Source: Halovenus sp. (lineage in GTDB: Archaea; Halobacteriota; Halobacteria; Halobacteriales; Haloarculaceae). From it: DNA of 15,775 nt. Below, in pieces: positions 1 through 7,541 of the stretch. The stretch is from positions 1-15,775 of the forward strand of contig PUMG01000306.1 of the NCBI GenBank assembly GCA_003551265.1. Reading direction: 5' to 3'. The number at the start of each line of letters is the position of its first letter. Position 1 is the stretch's first letter. The notes under the pieces were generated by a model. That model had not been told where the DNA came from and ran no database searches. It saw only the letters and a list, made by a program, of their open reading frames with translations. The position numbers and the translations under genes were made by a program.

Positions 1-945
1 ACAGTGAGCGTAGAACAGACGCTGTGTGAGTTCGCCGAACACGCCGCCAAGCACGCCGAAGACGCCAGCAGCGAGAAGTGCCACGAGCGGGTCGAAATCG
101 ACCGCCACCGTAAGTGCGGCGATACCGGCAGGAAGCGCCATGTGGTGGGTGACAGGGAACGAGTAGAGACCGAGCGCGAGGAAGGCGAGCGCCGCCATCG
201 TGAGACCGAACGCGAGGAACGCGCTGTTGCTCACCAGTGCGATGTACCCCGAGGCGAGTCCCACTGCGAGACCAAGCACGGCCACGTTCGCCCACTGGTA
301 GTGGTCGGGGAGCCAGACCTCGACAACTTTGCGACCCTCTGTTCCCTGTGCAGTCTCGTATCCCTCCTCGCCCCAGCGGTCGTGACGTTCGTGAGCAGAC
401 ATATCTAGCACCGAGCGGTCGAGTCCACGAACTCGCCCGATGAGCGTGTAGCCGAAGGCGATTCGGTGGACGAACCCAGAGACGACGACCGCGAGGAACA
501 CCGGGTCGACTGGAATCTCGACACCGGAAGCCAGACGCGCCAGCAAGACGCCGAAGACGCCGAAGGCACCGCCGACCAGCAGTCGGGAGGGGTCGGTCCC
601 GAGCGGCTTCGAGATGTTCTTCGCCTGGTGGTATCGGAACGTCGTGTCGAACGTCTCCTGTCTCCCGACGAACGCAGCAGCGGCGACACCTCCGGCGAAG
701 GCGACGTGTGGGCCGAGAACCGGCCCGAGTCCGATTGCACCGGTGACTCCACCGACGTCGACCGCAGCAGGTGCGACCCCGAACAGTGTCTCGTCTGCCA
801 GTAGTCCATCCGGTCCTGTGACTTCGCCGACGACGATTACGAAGCCTGCAAGAGCCAGCGCTGGGAGTGCGCCGATTGCAGCACCCAGCATCCCGCCAGC
901 CAACCCGGCAACGAGCAACTCGACAGTGAGTTCGGAAACGGGCAT
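1..945 (-). CDS. Polytopic membrane protein of unknown function (3' end beyond window)
   Basis: I do not recognise this family. The frame is open from an ATG at 945 to the window edge, giving 315 codons with no stop, so the C-terminus is missing. The protein is strongly hydrophobic with roughly seven to nine membrane segments (about residues 8-40, 64-94, 121-140, 147-167, 219-239, 242-263, 270-282 and 286-305). A hydrophilic stretch at about residues 175-212, containing MSAHERHDRWGEEGYE, separates two halves. Similar stretches occur in both halves: DPSRLLVGGAFGVFGVLL near 118-135 and DPLVALLAAGVFGVLGGVF near 285-303, which suggests internal duplication. It follows the DUF368 gene in the same direction after 74 bp, so co-transcription with aglB-DUF368 is possible but unproven. 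The internal ATG at 402 is in frame and is not the likely start, because coding character continues upstream of it. No catalytic motif is visible. Confidence 0.75.
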   Translation of the reverse strand, partial: MPVSELTVELLVAGLAGGMLGAAIGALPALALAGFVIVVGEVTGPDGLLADETLFGVAPAAVDVGGVTGAIGLGPVLGPHVAFAGGVAAAAFVGRQETFDTTFRYHQAKNISKPLGTDPSRLLVGGAFGVFGVLLARLASGVEIPVDPVFLAVVVSGFVHRIAFGYTLIGRVRGLDRSVLDMSAHERHDRWGEEGYETAQGTEGRKVVEVWLPDHYQWANVAVLGLAVGLASGYIALVSNSAFLAFGLTMAALAFLALGLYSFPVTHHMALPAGIAALTVAVDFDPLVALLAAGVFGVLGGVFGELTQRLFYAHC

Positions 946-1019
946 GTAGGTACGACTGCGTCCACATGCGTGATAGTAGTTGCGTCTTATGTAGGGGTTC
1001 TCGTGGTTATTGTGGCCCT

Positions 1020-2012
1020 TTATACACCGGCGTACTCCAGGTCGTCAGTGTACCTGTCGAGCAGGAGAACAGTACCCGCACCCACAAGCGCAGCCACGAG
1101 AATCGACCCACCGGTGACAGCAGTCCACGTCTCGGTTGTCTCGATGATCTGGAGAGCAGGGTAGCGAAGCGCACCGAGCATGAGGCTGACGAGAAAGACG
1201 AATGTCCCGATTCGGTAGCGTTCGAGTGCGGCACGAACGACGTAGGCGACGGTGAACAGGCCAACGAACGCGCCTGCGACGAACACAGCGACGACAGACC
1301 CCGCATCGACGAACGCGTCGGTGCTTCCACCCCCTGCAATCACGACAACGTTGTCGACGAACCGGTTCAGCGTTGCAGTCATGTAGTCGTACTGCCCGAG
1401 CAACAGGAGGATGAACGCCCCAGAGATACCTGGCAACACCATCCCGGAGATTGCAATCGCGCCAGCGCCGAAGACGACAGGAAGCGTGTGCGGGAGCCCC
1501 TCTGCAGCAGTGGCACCGGCAACGACGAACGCGAGCGAGAAGCCCACGAATCCCGCAAACACACGGCCGGGAGTCGAGAGCCACTCCAGTTCGAACAGCA
1601 CGAGCGCTGAGGCCCCAATCAACCCGAAAAAGAAGGCGAACGTCTGACCTGGAACGGTCGTGAGTGCAAACTGTACCATCCGTGCCAGCACAACCACTGC
1701 CGTCACCATACCAAGCCCGAGCGCGAGCAGAAACGGAACGTCCATCTCGACCAGTTTGGATACGAACTCGCGTCTCGACTCACTCCTGTGTACGGACCGA
1801 AGTGAGCCGAGCACCGTTGGGTCGAAGGCGGTCAGCGCACGGATAAGTCGCTCGTAGATGCCGGTGATGAGTGCAATTGTTCCGCCAGAGATACCTGGAA
1901 CGGCGTCTGCCGCACCCATCGCCAGCCCTTTACAGTAGACGACGACCAGTCCGAGCGCGCGGTCTGCCGTCGTTGCTGGCTCACCGTCGGTGTCAGCGTC
2001 AGCTGCTGGCAC
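1020..2012 (-). CDS. DUF368 / PopT-like polyprenyl-phosphate translocase
   Basis: This is a 330-residue DUF368 membrane protein. The family hallmark appears twice: DAVPGISGGTIAL at about 36-48 and MVLPGISGAFILL at about 191-203, consistent with two inverted repeats carrying re-entrant loops. About eight to ten hydrophobic segments fill the rest, and residues 1-18 form an acidic cytosolic leader. Bacterial DUF368 proteins (PopT) were recently shown to recycle undecaprenyl phosphate across the membrane. In an archaeon the matching substrate would be dolichyl phosphate; that is inference. The start is a GTG at 2012, only 5 bp after the aglB stop codon, so translation is probably coupled within one operon. 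No closer ATG exists: the next in-frame Met, residue 32, would cut into the first motif. Family assignment is firm; substrate and direction of transport are not shown by the sequence. Confidence 0.9.
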   Translation of the reverse strand: MPAADADTDGEPATTADRALGLVVVYCKGLAMGAADAVPGISGGTIALITGIYERLIRALTAFDPTVLGSLRSVHRSESRREFVSKLVEMDVPFLLALGLGMVTAVVVLARMVQFALTTVPGQTFAFFFGLIGASALVLFELEWLSTPGRVFAGFVGFSLAFVVAGATAAEGLPHTLPVVFGAGAIAISGMVLPGISGAFILLLLGQYDYMTATLNRFVDNVVVIAGGGSTDAFVDAGSVVAVFVAGAFVGLFTVAYVVRAALERYRIGTFVFLVSLMLGALRYPALQIIETTETWTAVTGGSILVAALVGAGTVLLLDRYTDDLEYAGV

Positions 2013-2017
2013 GGCTG

Positions 2018-5000
2018 TTAACCGACGACAGCCCGTGCCGAGGATTCGACCACATTGGTGGAGTCGCCGACGCTCCCAGTCTGGTCGCCGACGCTCCCAG
2101 TCTGGTCGCCGACGCTCCCAGTCTGGTCGCCGACGCTCCCAGTCTGGTCCCTGTCAGCGTCAGTCTGGTCACCAACCGAACCCGTCTCACCTTCCTCGTC
2201 TTCGTCTTCTTCCTCACCGATTTCAATTCCCTCCTCGAAGTCGAACTCCTCCTGGGGGTCGAACTCTTCGCGCTCCATATCGACTGTCACGGGCTCAGGA
2301 TCCTCACCGATGACCTGTGCCTCGGTGACGTTGGCCGTTGCCTCCCAGGTGAACATCTCTCCGTCTTCAGTCTGCTCGGGCTGAAGCGTCGTGAAGATGT
2401 ACTCGCCATCAGCCTCAACGGCGGGTTCCGTGTACCCTTCTTCGACGCCGTATTCGTCGTAGCCCGTCGTCGCGTACGGGAGGACCAGTTCGAAGCTACC
2501 GTCCTCGTCGGTCATCACCTGCCGGTCGTACGTGAATGGGTTGCCGTTCTCTGGCTCGAGCATCACCGTCACTTCGATAAGTTCGTCCTCTGGTCCAGTC
2601 CCCTCGACGGTTGCACCGGGGACTTTCTCGAACGTCTTGGTGAACGCTGGCGTGTTCGGATACATCATGTTCAGCGCCTCGTTGTCTGCCATCTGCTGGG
2701 CTTCCTGGTCGGCCACGTCTCCGTTCATACGCTCCATCAGTGCCTCACCGAACCCGGTGTTCCAGGTGTTCTGCTGTGCTGGTGCCTGCATATTCAGGTT
2801 GACGCCGTGTTCCTGAGCCATCGCGATGTCCTCCTGCGTCTGTGGGAGTGCGGACGTCTCACTCATGTGGACCAGGCGGAAGTGTTCGAGCGCTTCGACC
2901 TGTTCGGTTGGCATGGCTCCGAGACCTCCAATCTGTGCGGAGGGTGTCTCGTCGACGTACTCCTGTGCTTCTTCCAGGGTGTCGAAGACGAGCACACTAT
3001 CCTGGCCATCTGGTGGCTTCTCGACGTACCCTGAGCCTTCGAGGTCTTCACCGGGGAACTCCTGTTCGTCACCGGTCCACTCGACAACGACTGGTTGTGG
3101 GTTCTGTGAACTACCGTGATAGTGATACAGTCGCGTGACCATCGAGTCGTAGTAGGGTTGTTTCTGGAGTCTGGCTTCCGGAATGAGCTGTCCCTGTTCG
3201 CCAGCCGTCATGTATTGGAGCGTAAAGTCACGCTGGTCGAAGTCGCCGTGGAACTCCGGTGGCGCGAAGAACTTCCCGCCGACGTTGCTCTCCGTCTCGA
3301 CCATCAACCAGTCGATCATAACGAATCGGGTCTGGGCCTCCTCGTGGTCGTCAAGCGCTTCCAGTTTCTCGATTGCCTCATCCTCGTCCTGTGCGAGCAA
3401 GAACTCTGCTGCCTCGGTCGCCCCTTGCTGGAACGGGTTCGCGTTCGGGATGCGTTCGCCCCGTTCAGTAATCCAGTGACCGTAGTCCCACCACGACATC
3501 ACGCCGTAGGCCCCGTCGGGATAGTCGAAGTCGTCTGTTTCCTCGTACGTTCCGTAGAGGTCCATCGGTTCGTTGTCTGGATGGCCGAACTGCCCGGGCA
3601 CCGGTGTGCTGTCGTTCATGTACTGCAGGCTGTCGTCCCAGGCAACGACGTCACCGGGGAAGCTTGCGCCGTCAGAGAACTCTGTCGGCGTCGTATCGGC
3701 GCTGATTATCGGGAGTCCGAAAAACGGTGCGAACATCACGAGGACGATGACGCCAACCGTCAGAAGCTGGTAGGTTTCGAACCCGAACTGTTTGTCGGAG
3801 CTGCCTGCGAGTCGGAAGATGTAGCCGATGAGTACCGCGTTGAGTGCGCCCACCGTTATCGTCAGGTAATACGAGAACCGTACCTGTGTGAGACTCGCGA
3901 TGAGCATCGTGACTGCCCAGATGACGATGAGTAACTCCTCTGCTCGTGGATTCCTGCCGAGTAGCTGTTTCACCATCACCGCCCCACCGCCTGCAGCAGC
4001 GGTAAAGAGACCGAGATAGTACGTCTCGCTAATCTCGTCGAAACTCATCGGTCGAGTCTCTCCAATTGTCCCTGCTGCAGTACCCGGCGACGTCACAAAT
4101 CCGAAGACTCGGTCGATGTTGCTGATGAGGTAATCGAACAGCGTCGGTAGTGCAAGCGCCATCACTCCCATAACCAGTACGATCGAGCCAACGATTGTCG
4201 CCGGATACGCATAGCGTGTGACGCGACGTGTATCGAACTCGCGTGAGAGCCAGGCGAGAAAGAGAACGCCGCCTGCGCCCGCAAAGGCGAGTCCTGGCTG
4301 GATGAGTGACCGACTCGTGGTCCCAGTAATTTCCAGTGTGCGTGTCGTGCTCAGAATGAGGATTCCTGCCGTAGTCATGCTGATGACGCCCACGAACGCC
4401 GTGTGTTCGGGACTGCGACCACGGACGTGTTCGATGCTCATGTAGATGAGGAAGAATATTCCGAGGATGCCGAAAATCCACATTGCCGGTGGCCACGCCC
4501 AGACGTACATCGCCAGTGCTACGCCTGCGATCATGGAGTAGCCGATTGTCTCGCGCATCGCGCCGAACTCACGAACCTGGATCAGTTCGTACACCGGTTT
4601 TTCGCGTTCAGCAGCCGACAGGGCGACCATGACGCCGAGAATAGACAGCGACATGAACAGCACCTCCATCGAGTGGTGCTGCACGTTGCCTGCGAGCGTC
4701 ACCGACATCAGCCGGTCGGGCACGAGTGCAACGGTGGCGACGATGATGAGACCGCCGACTCGGCCACCGAGACGCTTGCCGATGAAGTAGCCCGGAATAC
4801 AGATGAGGACAGCGAAGAACGCTGGCGAGACGAGAAACACCTGGTGGACGAGACTCTCGCTCGGGTTCCCCAGTCCGACGATGAGTGCTGCCAGTGCGAT
4901 AATCTGGTCGAACATCGTTCCGAACTGATTGGGAGTCGTTCCGTACGGGAAGTTCGTCCACGGGTCGAACGGCATCGTCGCGGGAAAGTTCTGGACCGTG

Positions 5001-5209
5001 TAGTCGGTCATTCGCATGTGATACCATGGGTCGTTTCCGCTCAGGTACACCGTTCCGTCGACGATGAAGTTTCCGTAGTTTCGAAGTCGATTCCACAGGA
5101 TGAAGCCGACGAGGACGACCAGTACCGGGATATGATAGTACTTTTCGAGCCACGCGACCATCGCCTGTGTTTCCGATTCTTCCGAAAACTGTTCCCGCCA
5201 GTTGCTCAT
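2018..5209 (-). CDS. aglB: AglB, dolichyl-phosphooligosaccharide-protein glycotransferase (STT3 family)
   Basis: This 1063-residue protein has the archaeal STT3/AglB layout: about a dozen membrane helices (residues 27-500), then a large soluble domain facing outwards. It transfers a lipid-linked glycan to Asn in N-X-S/T sequons of surface proteins such as the S-layer glycoprotein. Visible motifs are GNDPWYH with metal-binding Asp60 (first acidic motif), NVQHHSME at 175-182 where the second acidic motif should lie, and the catalytic-domain signature SWWDYGHW, with WWDYG at 573-577. A VMIDW stretch at 630-634 may belong to the sequon-binding region. The last 60 or so residues are very acidic and end in six heptads, four of them the identical unit QTGSVGD (residues 1022-1049), then a short tail. 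The ATG at 5209 has a TATA-like box 29 bp upstream. Length matches haloarchaeal AglB (just over 1000 residues). The gene heads a likely operon with the DUF368 gene. Confidence 0.95.
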   Translation of the reverse strand: MSNWREQFSEESETQAMVAWLEKYYHIPVLVVLVGFILWNRLRNYGNFIVDGTVYLSGNDPWYHMRMTDYTVQNFPATMPFDPWTNFPYGTTPNQFGTMFDQIIALAALIVGLGNPSESLVHQVFLVSPAFFAVLICIPGYFIGKRLGGRVGGLIIVATVALVPDRLMSVTLAGNVQHHSMEVLFMSLSILGVMVALSAAEREKPVYELIQVREFGAMRETIGYSMIAGVALAMYVWAWPPAMWIFGILGIFFLIYMSIEHVRGRSPEHTAFVGVISMTTAGILILSTTRTLEITGTTSRSLIQPGLAFAGAGGVLFLAWLSREFDTRRVTRYAYPATIVGSIVLVMGVMALALPTLFDYLISNIDRVFGFVTSPGTAAGTIGETRPMSFDEISETYYLGLFTAAAGGGAVMVKQLLGRNPRAEELLIVIWAVTMLIASLTQVRFSYYLTITVGALNAVLIGYIFRLAGSSDKQFGFETYQLLTVGVIVLVMFAPFFGLPIISADTTPTEFSDGASFPGDVVAWDDSLQYMNDSTPVPGQFGHPDNEPMDLYGTYEETDDFDYPDGAYGVMSWWDYGHWITERGERIPNANPFQQGATEAAEFLLAQDEDEAIEKLEALDDHEEAQTRFVMIDWLMVETESNVGGKFFAPPEFHGDFDQRDFTLQYMTAGEQGQLIPEARLQKQPYYDSMVTRLYHYHGSSQNPQPVVVEWTGDEQEFPGEDLEGSGYVEKPPDGQDSVLVFDTLEEAQEYVDETPSAQIGGLGAMPTEQVEALEHFRLVHMSETSALPQTQEDIAMAQEHGVNLNMQAPAQQNTWNTGFGEALMERMNGDVADQEAQQMADNEALNMMYPNTPAFTKTFEKVPGATVEGTGPEDELIEVTVMLEPENGNPFTYDRQVMTDEDGSFELVLPYATTGYDEYGVEEGYTEPAVEADGEYIFTTLQPEQTEDGEMFTWEATANVTEAQVIGEDPEPVTVDMEREEFDPQEEFDFEEGIEIGEEEDEDEEGETGSVGDQTDADRDQTGSVGDQTGSVGDQTGSVGDQTGSVGDSTNVVESSARAVVG
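2063..2146 (-). repeat. Four perfect tandem 21-bp repeats inside the aglB 3' end
   Basis: Four identical, directly abutting 21-bp units (2063-2083, 2084-2104, 2105-2125, 2126-2146) each encode QTGSVGD. Two diverged units continue the same phase at 2147-2167 (QTDADRD) and 2168-2188 (ETGSVGD). The unit is a multiple of three, so copy number can change without a frameshift. Confidence 0.97.
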
Positions 5210-5234
5210 TAAACGATGTCAACAGAACGGCGGG

Positions 5235-5240
5235 GATAAG
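5235..5240 (-). promoter_or_regulatory. TATA-like box of aglB
   Basis: On the minus strand CTTATC is centred about 29 bp before the aglB ATG, preceded by an A/T-rich run (5241-5250). The spacing predicts a leaderless or nearly leaderless mRNA, as is common in haloarchaea. Confidence 0.5.
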
Positions 5241-5283
5241 TGTTATGTAATCCGCCGGTTCCACAACCGTTCGAAACAACGTA

Positions 5284-5367
5284 CAGATTCTGCCGGTCGA
5301 CGGAATCTGTGTGAGATTCTCGACCCGTCCGTGCGGTGTGAGAACTATCACTCGTTCCGTCGACCGG
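5284..5367. repeat. Nested inverted repeats upstream of aglB
   Basis: The 13-bp arm CCGGTCGACGGAA (5293-5305) recurs as its exact reverse complement at 5355-5367, with 49 bp between. The left arm also sits inside a second inverted repeat, CAGATTC (5284-5290) and GAATCTG (5303-5309). The element lies in the 179-bp gap between the DUF5804-like gene and aglB, both on the minus strand. It may be a regulator site for aglB or a transcript-end structure for the upstream gene. Confidence 0.7.
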
Positions 5368-5388
5368 TATCCTCTCCTGTGCAGTGTA

Positions 5389-5901
5389 CTAGGCACCGAA
5401 CTCTGCTCTGGTCACACGGACGACGAGTGTCTCCTCGACGTCCCGGAGGTCGTACTCAGGGATTTTTCCGCCAGTTCGAGTCACGAGCATCGGTTCGACC
5501 AGACGCGGTAATCGTTGGTTACTGAAGTGTGTATCCGAGATGTCAGTCTCGTCGTCAGGTTCGGTCGGCTGTTCGAGTCCATAGACTTTGAGAAACCGTT
5601 CGCTTTCGGCCGGGTCGATACGGTCCGTGCGGATTCCTGTGGCGAGGTCCCGCGACAGCCACTCCGTCTCGCTGATGGACGGTTCGTTAACGAGCGCGGT
5701 GTCGACGAACCGGATGAGATACCAGTTCAGGTCGTTCAACAGCGAGACGGCACCGCCCAGACTGACAGTGTCGACAGCGATCGAGTTGTGGAAGGGTTGC
5801 TGCAGGTCGTACGCCGCGAGCGCCTCCCGTGCGGTCTCCCGCGAGAGCAACTCGTACTGGAGGTTCGTCTCTGCCGTCCCGACGAGACAGACGCGCGTCA
5901 T
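5389..5901 (-). CDS. Haloarchaeal conserved protein, DUF5804-like
   Basis: This is a soluble, acidic protein of 170 residues starting MTRVCLVGTAETNLQYELLSRE. It resembles, from memory, the haloarchaeal DUF5804 family, whose function is unknown. The first 10 residues form a hydrophobic strand (VCLVG) like the start of a small alpha/beta domain. A central part has SLGGAVSLLNDLNWYLIRF (about 47-65), and the C-terminus ends in a TLVVRVTRAEF strand. No catalytic motif or membrane segment is evident. I chose the ATG at 5901 over an in-frame GTG at 5913 because the hydrophobic strand begins right after it and an A/T-rich stretch (5924-5932) lies about 27 bp upstream. The gene is upstream of aglB on the same strand but separated by 179 bp with inverted repeats, so it is probably its own transcript. 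It diverges from tRNA-Lys. Confidence 0.8.
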   Translation of the reverse strand: MTRVCLVGTAETNLQYELLSRETAREALAAYDLQQPFHNSIAVDTVSLGGAVSLLNDLNWYLIRFVDTALVNEPSISETEWLSRDLATGIRTDRIDPAESERFLKVYGLEQPTEPDDETDISDTHFSNQRLPRLVEPMLVTRTGGKIPEYDLRDVEETLVVRVTRAEFGA

Positions 5902-5974
5902 ACTCGGACACACACGAGGTGTGATGAAATCGGTTTCGCCTTCGTGAGCAGCGTACAGGGGGACCTGTTCGAAA

Positions 5975-5982
5975 CGTATTTG
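5975..5982 (+). promoter_or_regulatory. TATA-like box of tRNA-Lys
   Basis: The A/T-rich CGTATTTG lies about 32 bp before the first base of the tRNA, which suits an archaeal tRNA promoter with a very short 5' leader. Confidence 0.4.
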
Positions 5983-6010
5983 ACCACCCTCTGGTTACGT
6001 GGAACTGCCA

Positions 6011-6084
6011 GGGCCGGTAGCTCAGTCCGGCAGAGCGACGGACTCTTAATCCGTCGGTCGCGTGTTCAAATCGCGCCCGGCCCG
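6011..6084 (+). tRNA. tRNA-Lys (anticodon CUU)
   Basis: A complete 74-nt cloverleaf can be folded by eye. The acceptor arms GGGCCGG (6011-6017) and CCGGCCC (6077-6083) pair fully, with discriminator G at 6084. The D stem is GCTC/GAGC. The anticodon stem ACGGA/TCCGT encloses loop CTCTTAA, giving anticodon CTT. The T stem GCGTG/CGCGC (one G-U pair) encloses TTCAAAT. No CCA is encoded and no intron is present. Its 3' end is copied imperfectly at 7807-7832, marking it as the likely attachment site of the island that follows. Confidence 0.97.
6059..6084 (+). repeat. Putative attL: 3' end of tRNA-Lys
   Basis: These 26 bp, from the end of the variable loop to the discriminator base, match 7807-7832 at 23 of 26 positions, including an unbroken 13-bp core CAAATCGCGCCCG (6067-6079 and 7815-7827). 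Integration into tRNA 3' ends is the usual route for archaeal islands and viruses. Confidence 0.6.
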
Positions 6085-6085
6085 C

Positions 6086-6105
6086 TCCGCCTGCGGCGGA
6101 CTTTT
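6086..6105 (+). terminator. Hairpin terminator after tRNA-Lys
   Basis: TCCGCC (6086-6091) and GGCGGA (6095-6100) form a perfect 6-bp stem around TGC, followed by CTTTT. It starts two bases after the tRNA and is well placed to end its transcript. Confidence 0.6.
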
Positions 6106-6251
6106 GGTGAGTGTTAATGGGTGTAGAGGCTCTTACAGTAGAAATAGTTATATTTACCGTGACTCCGACTCGTGTTTGAATGCGGCATCCTTAACAAACC
6201 AATATCCGAATTGCTTTCACTAGCACATCCTTGTAAAAGCCATCCCCGAAT

Positions 6252-6259
6252 CTATTTAC
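6252..6259 (+). promoter_or_regulatory. TATA-like box of the fic gene
   Basis: CTATTTAC is centred about 28 bp before the ATG at 6284, in an A/T-rich leader, predicting a leaderless transcript. The rest of the 199-bp gap (6085-6283) holds the tRNA terminator hairpin and another A/T-rich block near 6148-6157; no gene is visible in it. Confidence 0.5.
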
Positions 6260-6283
6260 CAATGCTGACGTAATCAAAGTACA

Positions 6284-7504
6284 ATGAAACGGGGGTACGA
6301 TCTGCCGTCGAATGCTCCCGGCACCTATCTGCTGGTACGGGCCGACCGAAACGTCCCGTTTGGTAAGTTCTACAAGCCCGACAATCTTCCCCCGGAGTTG
6401 AGGCTCTCGGACGAGACGATACAGCTCGTCGAGCGAACCATGCACGCGCTCGGCCGATTGGACGGATTCAGGGGACAGGTGGAGGACGCGGAAACCGTCT
6501 TCAAGCCCCTGCTCTACAAAGAGGCCGAACAGTCCTCGCAAATCGAGGGAACGCAGGTGACGACGACCGACATCTATCGAGCGACCGCCGGCGGTGATAC
6601 CTCTGCGCGCAGTCGAGACGTACAGGAGGCGATGAACTACGTCGAGGCGCTCCAGGCAGCGAGCCAGCAACTTCTCGAGCGTGGTCGCACACCGGACAAC
6701 ATCACGCTCGAACTCCTGCTGGGACTTCACAGTACCGTCATGGAGACCGGAGCAACCGACGAGGAAGATCCGTTGCCCGGGGAGTTTCGCCCTGATTACG
6801 CGTGGATCGAGGAATCGAACGAACCGTGGCAGCGATCCGTTCGCTTCGTACCGCCAAAAGCCGAGATGGTCGACTCGATGATGGAGTCACTGCTCTCCTA
6901 CGTGCAGTCCCCGTCTCACTTCCCAGACATCGTCGACGTTGCGCTCGTTCACTACCAGATCGAGACGATTCATCCGTTCAAAGATGGGAACGGCCGCGTC
7001 GGGCGACTGTTGGCAATTCTCATGCTCGTTGCCTGCGACGCACTCACGAAGCCGTTGTTCTACATGAGCGCCTACATCAAAGCGAACCGGGAGGAGTACA
7101 CCGACCGACTGCTGGCGGTCAGCGAAGAGGGAGCGTGGGAGGAGTGGATTCAGTTTTTCGTGTCGGGAATGCGTGACCAGGCCGAGGAGGTGCTCGGCCG
7201 GGCCAAACTACTACTCGACCAGTACGAAACGTATCGAGAGACGTACGAAACCGCGTCGGAGTCGGTGCAGCGACTCGTCGACGTGCTGTTCGAGCAGCCG
7301 TATCTCACCGTCCCAATGGCCGCGGAACGAATCGACATGTCGTATCCTGCTGCAAACAACGCCGTCGGCAGACTCGTCGAGGACGGCGTGTTACTACAGG
7401 TTGAGCAACGGGAACGAAATCGCGAGTTCGTTGCCACAGACGTTATGGAGATTGTCGAACGAGATGCTGCCGCAGTGCCGACACCAGCCGAGGTGTTACA
7501 ATGA
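6284..7504 (+). CDS. Fic/DOC family protein, likely AMP-transferase, with C-terminal winged helix
   Basis: This 406-residue protein carries the Fic active-site motif HPFKDGNGRVGR (230-241); His230 is the expected catalytic base and Asp233/Gly235-Asn-Gly the nucleotide-phosphate site. SSQIEG at 84-89 matches the (S/T)xxxE(G/N) inhibitory helix and lies N-terminal to the Fic core, so this is a class II Fic enzyme in which Glu88 would block ATP until released. Residues 1-75 resemble a Fic N-terminal domain, and about 333-385 look like a winged helix-turn-helix (TVPMAAERIDMSYPAANNAVGRLVEDGVL). Such proteins usually transfer AMP to a protein target; target and biological role (toxin, self-regulator or host defence) are unknown here. 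All key residues are intact. The gene sits alone in a tRNA-bounded segment, suggesting horizontal transfer. It ends a few bases before a small ORF in another frame. Confidence 0.93.
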   Translation: MKRGYDLPSNAPGTYLLVRADRNVPFGKFYKPDNLPPELRLSDETIQLVERTMHALGRLDGFRGQVEDAETVFKPLLYKEAEQSSQIEGTQVTTTDIYRATAGGDTSARSRDVQEAMNYVEALQAASQQLLERGRTPDNITLELLLGLHSTVMETGATDEEDPLPGEFRPDYAWIEESNEPWQRSVRFVPPKAEMVDSMMESLLSYVQSPSHFPDIVDVALVHYQIETIHPFKDGNGRVGRLLAILMLVACDALTKPLFYMSAYIKANREEYTDRLLAVSEEGAWEEWIQFFVSGMRDQAEEVLGRAKLLLDQYETYRETYETASESVQRLVDVLFEQPYLTVPMAAERIDMSYPAANNAVGRLVEDGVLLQVEQRERNREFVATDVMEIVERDAAAVPTPAEVLQ

Positions 7505-7541
7505 TTTCCGTCCAAACGACTGGTTCCGGAACCGAGCAAAG

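Noticed and set aside
402..402. Separate gene starting at the ATG at 402 on the minus strand
   Set aside because: The reading frame continues upstream without interruption to 945 with consistent membrane-protein character, so this is an internal methionine.
966..1610. 214-codon plus-strand open frame opposite the DUF368 gene
   Set aside because: It is a shadow of the DUF368 coding frame with no recognisable protein features.
2063..2146. Possible CRISPR array
   Set aside because: The units abut with no spacers and continue an open reading frame as heptads; this is a coding tandem repeat.
1871..3034. 387-codon plus-strand open frame opposite aglB
   Set aside because: It is antisense to the clearly coding aglB 3' half, rich in Leu/Val/Arg runs with no domain logic, and its repeated VADAPSLV is just the reverse reading of the tandem repeat.
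4403..5212. 269-codon plus-strand open frame opposite the aglB 5' half
   Set aside because: Composition (His, Arg, Asp and Cys rich) is typical of an antisense shadow of a GC-rich membrane-protein gene.
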